From contig NZ_LROM01000096.1 in the NCBI RefSeq assembly GCF_001758785.1, forward strand, positions 23,923 through 87,922: a stretch of DNA of 64,000 nt, in the 5' to 3' direction. The position numbers were made by a program, and so were the translations under genes. The notes beneath the pieces were generated by a model. That model made no database searches. It was not told where the DNA came from and was given only the letters and a program-made list of their open reading frames with translations. Of the stretch, positions 59,612-64,000 are shown in pieces. The stretch is from Duganella phyllosphaerae. Its GTDB lineage: Bacteria; Pseudomonadota; Gammaproteobacteria; Burkholderiales; Burkholderiaceae_D. Every line of letters starts with the position of its first letter. Within the stretch, counting starts at the first letter, position 1.

Positions 59612-60670
59612 ATGCAACCATTTACCTTCCAACAAAAAGTCTTCCTTGCCCTGCTGGGCATCATCACCATCGCCTTTATCACGATCCTGGTGCCCTATGG
59701 CGGCGCGGTATTCTGGGGCGTGGTGCTGGCGATTATCTTCGCGCCCGTCTACCGCTGGCTGCTGCAACGCACGCGCAACAAGCCCAACCTGGCAGCCTTT
59801 CTGACCTTGCTGATGATATTGGTGATGGTGATCCTGCCGCTCACCCTGATCGCGGTATCGATCGTCAACCAGGCTGCCACCGTGGTCGAGATGATGCAAT
59901 CGGGACAGATCTCGGTGAGCATGTTCTTTTCCAAGATCATGGCGGTGCTGCCGGACTGGATGATCAACCTGCTCGACCGCTTCCATCTCACCAGCTTGTC
60001 CAACCTGCAGGACAAGCTGACCGAAGGCGCGGCGCAGATGAGCCAGGAAGTGGCCAAGCGGGCGATCAACGTCAGCCTGTACACCATGGATTTCCTCACC
60101 AGCCTGTGTATCGCGATGTACCTGCTGTACTTCCTGCTGCGTGATGGCGACAAGCTGGCCAAGCGCATTCGCGAAGCGGTGCCGCTGAGCCGCAAATACA
60201 AGCAGCGGCTGTTCCAGAATTTCACGACCGTGATCCGCGCCACCGTCAAGGGCAACATCCTGGTGGCGATCGCCCAGGGCGCGTTGGGCGGCCTGGCCTT
60301 CTGGTACCTGGACGTGAGCGCACCGGTGCTGTGGGGCGTGCTGATGGCCTTCCTGTCGCTGCTGCCGGCCATCGGCGCGGCGCTGGTGTGGGCGCCGGTG
60401 GCGATCTATTTCCTGGCCACCGGTTCGGTCTGGGAAGGCGTGGGCCTGACCGTGTATGGCGTGGTGGTGATCGGCCTGGTCGACAACATCCTGCGCCCGC
60501 TACTGGTGGGCAAGGACACCAAGATGCCCGACTACGTGGTGCTGTTGTCCACCGTGGGTGGCATGGCGCTGTTCGGCCTCAATGGCTTCGTGATCGGCCC
60601 GGTGATTGCCGCGCTGTTCATTGCAACTTGGGACCTGTTTGCGACGGCGCCTGAATTCCACCAGGACTGA
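59612..60670 (+). CDS. AI-2E family transporter (PerM/YdiK type)
   Basis: This protein of 352 residues has about seven to eight membrane helices grouped as two near each end with a soluble middle. Family landmarks are YGGAVFWGVVLAIIFAPVY at the N-terminus, VAIAQGALGGLAFWYL, and GVVVIGLVDNILRPLLVGKD, given here as positions rather than a full motif. Members export diverse small molecules or ions, and the AI-2 link holds for only a few. It converges on the rhodanese gene with 7 bases between stops. Confidence 0.92.
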   Translation: MQPFTFQQKVFLALLGIITIAFITILVPYGGAVFWGVVLAIIFAPVYRWLLQRTRNKPNLAAFLTLLMILVMVILPLTLIAVSIVNQAATVVEMMQSGQISVSMFFSKIMAVLPDWMINLLDRFHLTSLSNLQDKLTEGAAQMSQEVAKRAINVSLYTMDFLTSLCIAMYLLYFLLRDGDKLAKRIREAVPLSRKYKQRLFQNFTTVIRATVKGNILVAIAQGALGGLAFWYLDVSAPVLWGVLMAFLSLLPAIGAALVWAPVAIYFLATGSVWEGVGLTVYGVVVIGLVDNILRPLLVGKDTKMPDYVVLLSTVGGMALFGLNGFVIGPVIAALFIATWDLFATAPEFHQD

Positions 60671-60677
60671 GCGCGCT

Positions 60678-61076
60678 TCAGGACGCCAGGTCGAATCCCT
60701 CGTCGAGCCAGCCGGTGATGCCGCCGGCCATCAGCTTGACGGGGCGCCCGAGCCGCGCCAGCCGCACGGCCGCGCGCGCCGCGCCGTTGCAGTGCGGACC
60801 GGCGCAATACACCACGAACAAGGTATCAGGAGGATACCCCGCCAGCTTGCCGGCAACGATCTTGCGGTGCGCCAGGTCGAGCGCGCCCGGCACATGGCCG
60901 GCTGCGTATTTTTCCGTGCCGCGCACGTCGAGCAGCACGAAGTCCGGCGCACCGCCGGCCAGCGCGTCGTGCACATCCCAACAATCGGTTTCAAAACTAA
61001 AACCGGCCTCGAAGTGGGCGAGGGCGGCGGCGCTGGGCGCGGCTGGCACGGCGGCGACGGCGGAAGGCTGGGACAT
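60678..61076 (-). CDS. Rhodanese-like domain protein
   Basis: This single-domain rhodanese has 132 residues. The start at 61076 has AGGAG seven bases upstream and gives MSQPSAVAAV. The core covers about residues 30-130, with LLDVRGTEKYAAGHVPGALDL and the active-site loop YCAGPHCNGAAR with Cys91; a second Cys at 96 could form a disulfide with it. Rhodaneses move sulfane sulfur. The gene is divergent from an FtrA-like regulator, a pairing often seen, so it is probably controlled by it. Confidence 0.9.
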   Translation of the reverse strand: MSQPSAVAAVPAAPSAAALAHFEAGFSFETDCWDVHDALAGGAPDFVLLDVRGTEKYAAGHVPGALDLAHRKIVAGKLAGYPPDTLFVVYCAGPHCNGAARAAVRLARLGRPVKLMAGGITGWLDEGFDLAS

Positions 61077-61170
61077 GGCGAACTCCTGGTGGGTGGTGGT
61101 GACGCCATTGTGCGCCGGGCCACCGGGCGCCGGCAGTGTCGCAACTGCCAACCTGGGTTAAGATTGCGCC

Positions 61171-62133
61171 ATGAAAAAACACCTGGTTGTCGCACTGGCC
61201 TACGACCGCCTGTGCACTTTTGAATTTGGCTGCACGGTCGAGTTGTTCGCGCTCGAGCGTCCCGAACTGGGCGTGGACTGGTACGACTTTGCCGTCTGCG
61301 CCATCGAGCCGGGCACCATCCGTGCGGCCGGCGGCATCACGGTACAGGCGCCGTATGCGCCCGAGCTGCTGGCGCTGGCCGACACCATCGTCATTCCCGG
61401 CTGGCGCGATGCCGACGAGGCGCCGCCGCCCGCGTTGCTGGAGCTGCTGCGTGCGGCCCATGCGCGCGGTGCGCGCCTGTGTTCGATCTGCTCGGGCGTA
61501 TTCGTGCTGGCCGCCGCCGGCGTGCTCGACGGCCAGCATGCCACCACCCACTGGCGCTACGCCGCCAAGCTGGCGCAGCGCCATCCGCGCATCCGGGTCG
61601 AACCGGACCTGCTGTACGTGGACAACGGCCAGGTGATCACGGCAGCCGGCTCGGCTGCGGGCCTGGACATGTTGCTGCACCTGGTGCGGCGCGACTACGG
61701 CGCCCGTATCGGCAACATGGTGGCGCAGCGGCTGGTGATTGCACCGCACCGCGAGGGCGGCCAGGCGCAGTTCGTGCCGCGCCCGCTGGCGCCGAACGAC
61801 GGCGGCCGGCTCTCGCGCCTGCTCGACTGGCTGCGCGCCAACCTGGCGCTGCCGCACACGGTAGCCGCCATGGCCGAACGGGCAGCGATGAGCCCGCGCA
61901 CCTTGCAGCGCCAGTTCCAGCAGGCGACCGGGCTGGGGCCGGTGGACTGGCTGATCCGCGAACGCATCGCGCTGGTGAAGGAACTGCTGGAGTCGCCCGA
62001 GGTGGCGCTGGCGCAGGTGGCCGAGCGCAGCGGGTTCGGGTCGATGGAGTCGCTGCGCCACCATTTTCGGCGCGTGGCGGGGACCACGCCGGGAGCGTAT
62101 CGCAAGCGGTTTGGGCTCGACAAAGCTGATTGA
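61171..62133 (+). CDS. ftrA: FtrA-like AraC family regulator with GATase1-like domain
   Basis: This regulator of 320 residues joins an N-terminal DJ-1/PfpI-type (class I glutamine amidotransferase-like) domain, with SICSGVFVLAAAG as its nucleophile elbow around Cys109 and Cys112, to a C-terminal AraC double helix-turn-helix (about 215-315, ERSGFGSMESLRHHFRR). The whole sequence fits the FtrA group. FtrA is linked to rhodanese genes, and the divergent rhodanese lies 95 bases away. It may sense a reactive sulfur or oxidant signal through its Cys, but that is inference. Confidence 0.85.
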   Translation: MKKHLVVALAYDRLCTFEFGCTVELFALERPELGVDWYDFAVCAIEPGTIRAAGGITVQAPYAPELLALADTIVIPGWRDADEAPPPALLELLRAAHARGARLCSICSGVFVLAAAGVLDGQHATTHWRYAAKLAQRHPRIRVEPDLLYVDNGQVITAAGSAAGLDMLLHLVRRDYGARIGNMVAQRLVIAPHREGGQAQFVPRPLAPNDGGRLSRLLDWLRANLALPHTVAAMAERAAMSPRTLQRQFQQATGLGPVDWLIRERIALVKELLESPEVALAQVAERSGFGSMESLRHHFRRVAGTTPGAYRKRFGLDKAD

Positions 62134-62142
62134 ATGAATCTA

Positions 62143-62158
62143 CAATGTATCTACATTG
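62143..62158. promoter_or_regulatory. Operator dyad of the ChpS-ChpB pair
   Basis: CAATGTA-TC-TACATTG is a perfect 7-base inverted repeat with a 2-base centre, 9 bases before the antitoxin start. MazE/ChpS antitoxins bind such dyads to repress their own operon. Confidence 0.8.
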
Positions 62159-62167
62159 GGAGGCTTT

Positions 62168-62419
62168 ATGGAATTATCAGTTCAGAAATGGGGCAATAGC
62201 GCAGCAGTGCGTTTGCCCGCCGAGTTGCTGGGTATGCTCAAAGTGACTTTGGGCGATAAGCTCAGTGTTAGCGTGCAGCCCGATGGCGTGTTGCTGAAAG
62301 CTGCACGGCCGTCGTATTGCCTGGCTGACCTGGTGGCGCAATGTGACCTGTCTGCGGCGGAACCGGCCGATATGGCAGCGTGGTCGCACCTCAAGCCGGT
62401 GGGGCGCGAAGCGTGGTGA
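62168..62419 (+). CDS. chpS: MazE/ChpS-type antitoxin
   Basis: This antitoxin of 83 residues has an AbrB-type swapped-hairpin DNA-binding domain (VQKWGNSAAVRLPAELL) followed by a C-terminal toxin-binding tail. The tail YCLADLVAQCDLSAAEPAD resembles that of E. coli ChpS. ATG 62168 has GGGAGG five bases upstream; the frame can start at TTG 62156 but that is inside the operator. It overlaps the toxin gene by four bases. Confidence 0.92.
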   Translation: MELSVQKWGNSAAVRLPAELLGMLKVTLGDKLSVSVQPDGVLLKAARPSYCLADLVAQCDLSAAEPADMAAWSHLKPVGREAW

Positions 62420-62760
62420 GCCGCAGTAAATTCGGACGCGGCGACATCGTCATGGTCAGCCTCGATCCCACCGAAGGTCACGAGCAACGAGGCATGCGGC
62501 CTGCCCTGGTGTTGTCCACCAGCGCGTTCAATGCGCTGGGCGTGGTCCTGGTTGCGCCGATAACACAAGGCGGGGACTTCGCACGGCATGCGGGCTTCGC
62601 TGCGCCCCTGGGTGGCGCCGGTACCAAGACGCAAGGTGTCGCCTTGGTCAACCAGGTCCGCATGCTGGACCTGGAGGCAAGAAAGGCAAAGCGGGTCGAG
62701 ACGGTGCCGGAGTACGTGGTGGAAGATGCGCTTGCCAGGCTGCGCGCCATTACCGACTAG
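62416..62760 (+). CDS. chpB: MazF/ChpB-type endoribonuclease toxin
   Basis: This mRNA interferase of 114 residues cleaves RNA at short sequences and slows growth when free of antitoxin. The start GTG 62416 overlaps the antitoxin stop (GTGA). The family parts are complete: RGDIVMVSLDPTEGHEQRG, RPALVLS, VAPITQGGDFARHAGF and VNQVRMLDLEARKAKRV. Thr and Arg residues that form the active site in MazF are present. The close match to ChpB (rather than MazF) is from the HEQ and QGG segments. It seems intact, unlike the vapC at 42 kb. Confidence 0.93.
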   Translation: MSRSKFGRGDIVMVSLDPTEGHEQRGMRPALVLSTSAFNALGVVLVAPITQGGDFARHAGFAAPLGGAGTKTQGVALVNQVRMLDLEARKAKRVETVPEYVVEDALARLRAITD

Positions 62761-62821
62761 GAAATTCAGATACGGGTTGACTAACCTGAGCAGTACTCAT
62801 CCGAAAGATCTGATTTCGCCT

Positions 62822-63641
62822 ATGTACAATGCTTTTGCCACAACGATAGTCGAGCGCATGATGGAGCGCGCGTTACCCGTGATCCTCAACGAGCTTAGCA
62901 ACGTCAGTGAGCGAACCTGGCGGGCGCGGTTCGAGCGCGCTGGCAGCCAACCAAAAGCAGGCGGCGCGGCTTGCCAAAGTCAGCAAGGCAAGCCTCATTG
63001 ATCTGCTGATAGCGAGAGGCCATTGGGAACCCGCTGAAGCCGTGTCTATCGCTATATGGCTGGCAATCTGGTTCGACAGGCGCTGCGCCGAGCTTGCTCA
63101 AGCGGTGAAGGAGATGCGGGTTGATGGCCCGCTTTCTCGACTTTATCGGCTGCTGATGGCGTTCCGGCGCCAAGGCGCGTTCCCGGCGAGCCCGCCCCAG
63201 GTGCGCGACCTTGCCGCATGGTGCAATGAAGAGCCAACGCGGTTGGTGAGCTGGCGTGACGGCACGACGAGATTGCTCAGAACCCAGTTGGACAGCCTGC
63301 GGACCAGCGCCATCGCGCCCTCCAAGGACGGGATTTATCCTTCGCTGCCACTGTCCATGTTTATCTGCACGCACTTGTGGGATCGGTTAGTGGTGCACAA
63401 CCAGGACGGAACGACCACGCTGTATGAAATACGGGCAAGTTACGAACGTAGTTGGCGATTGATCCGCGACCGCCTGGTGGCCGCCGGTCTACGCTTTGGG
63501 GTGATGGCTTGGCCAGACTACCTGGTGGACGGCCCCGCCGCCGTCACCGCTAGCGGTTGTAGCGCGGACTGCTTTGGTAACGGCAGTTGGTTTGGAAGTA
63601 GTTTTTTCATCAAGTCCTCTAAGCGATTGGTTAATTGCTGA
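62822..63641 (+). pseudogene. Unknown gene with probable internal frameshift
   Basis: One frame starts at ATG 62822 and reads MYNAFATTIVERMMERALPV, then on to RARFERA near 62940, where it turns into an unlikely tail ending at 63001. A second frame, open from 62907, gives good coding-like sequence from about 62940 on (ALAANQKQAARLAKVSKASL and a following amphipathic, Trp/Arg-rich protein to 63641). Joining them at about 62938-62942 would give a protein of some 270 residues. So a small insertion or deletion is likely, though two separate short genes are possible. I recognise no family. It lies just after the ChpS-ChpB pair. Confidence 0.5.
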
Positions 63642-63711
63642 ATTCAGCAATGCCATTGTGCAGTGGATCGTTTCTCCAATCATTCCAGAATTCGGCAAAA
63701 ATCTTGGGCTT

Positions 63712-64000
63712 TCACGACTCCAGCGTGGCGCGCAGTGCGCCGCGCAGGGCGTTGCATACCATGAGCTCTTCGGCGCGCGCCAGCATCTCGCGCGTTATCA
63801 CCGCCTCGCCGGCCTGCCACGCCGGATCGTCGAGCAGCACGCCGCGCATCACCCCTGGCAGCACGCCGCAGTGCAGCGCCGGCGTGAGCCACTTGCCATT
63901 TACCTTGACGAACACGCTGCTGCGGCCACCTTCGGTCAGCTCGCCGCGCTGGTTGAAAAACAGCGTGTCGAACGCGCCCTGCGCTTCGGCGTCGCGCCAG
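63712..64000 (-). CDS. Aminodeoxychorismate lyase region of a PabB/PabC-type protein (3' part only)
   Basis: Only the C-terminal 95 or so codons lie in the window; the gene runs past its right edge. The segment DTLFFNQRGELTEGGRSSVF, followed by KWLTPALHCGVLPGVMRGVLLDD, is the fold-type IV PLP-enzyme signature of 4-amino-4-deoxychorismate lyase. In this family it usually forms the C-terminal half of a PabB-PabC fusion, which makes p-aminobenzoate for folate. Whether PabB is fused here cannot be seen. The stop TGA is at 63712-63714. Confidence 0.88.
   Translation of the reverse strand, partial: WRDAEAQGAFDTLFFNQRGELTEGGRSSVFVKVNGKWLTPALHCGVLPGVMRGVLLDDPAWQAGEAVITREMLARAEELMVCNALRGALRATLES

Overview
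The window looks like a chromosomal segment of a high-GC betaproteobacterium, most likely of the Oxalobacteraceae (Massilia/Duganella/Janthinobacterium type). This is inferred from the gene order mnmG-rsmG-parA-parB-atpIBEFHAGDC, the protein sequences, the high-GC codon use and the AT-poor intergenic sequence. No rRNA, tRNA, CRISPR array, insertion sequence or prophage gene was seen.

Layout. 1-12 kb: a secreted alpha/beta hydrolase, glmS, an Lrp-type regulator with three spaced operator-like palindromes, a Fur-boxed TonB siderophore receptor, glmU, a DUF6279-type lipoprotein, rsmD, coaD, a YfhL-type ferredoxin and a LysR regulator. 12-19 kb: a chemoreceptor, a PutR-like Lrp regulator divergent from a bifunctional putA, and mtnN. 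19-21.7 kb: a diguanylate cyclase flanked by two related AT-rich elements with DnaA boxes. 21.7-26.5 kb: a complete livGFKHM-type ABC uptake operon. 26.6-29.7 kb: a 3-hydroxybutyrate oligomer hydrolase and a TauE/SafE permease. 29.7-34.2 kb: two parS sites, mnmG-rsmG, and parAB behind iteron-like repeats. 34.4-41.6 kb: the whole F1Fo ATP synthase operon with a clear sigma70 promoter and a terminator. 41.6-48.3 kb is accessory: a VapBC pair with a frameshifted toxin, a four-gene exported/lipoprotein cluster with FlgT/CsgG-like architecture, an orphan HTH antitoxin-like gene and an AraC regulator with a hexanucleotide repeat. 48.3-56.4 kb: a GST, a CPBP protease and a divergent polyamine-linked membrane cluster (SpeD-like, a 58-residue coupled peptide, DUF4178-like, SPFH-SHOCT, DUF350 / membrane-fused aminopropyltransferase, Tat-exported flavoprotein). 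56.4-64 kb: PPK2, gabD, a periplasmic glutathione peroxidase, an AI-2E family permease, a rhodanese divergent from an FtrA-like regulator, a ChpS-ChpB toxin-antitoxin pair, a probably frameshifted unknown gene and the 3' end of a pabC-type gene.

How the parts fit. Chromosome maintenance signals are unusually dense. There are six perfect TTATCCACA boxes, all between 6.7 and 21.5 kb; by chance about 0.5 would be expected in 64 kb on both strands. Two matched elements flank the diguanylate cyclase, parS sites lie 8 kb further on, and parAB follow. Together these suggest a replication-origin-proximal region, and possibly the origin itself or a DnaA-titrating locus. The other strong leads are the polyamine/SPFH membrane cluster and the FlgT-like lipoprotein cluster, neither of which has an assigned function I can name with confidence.
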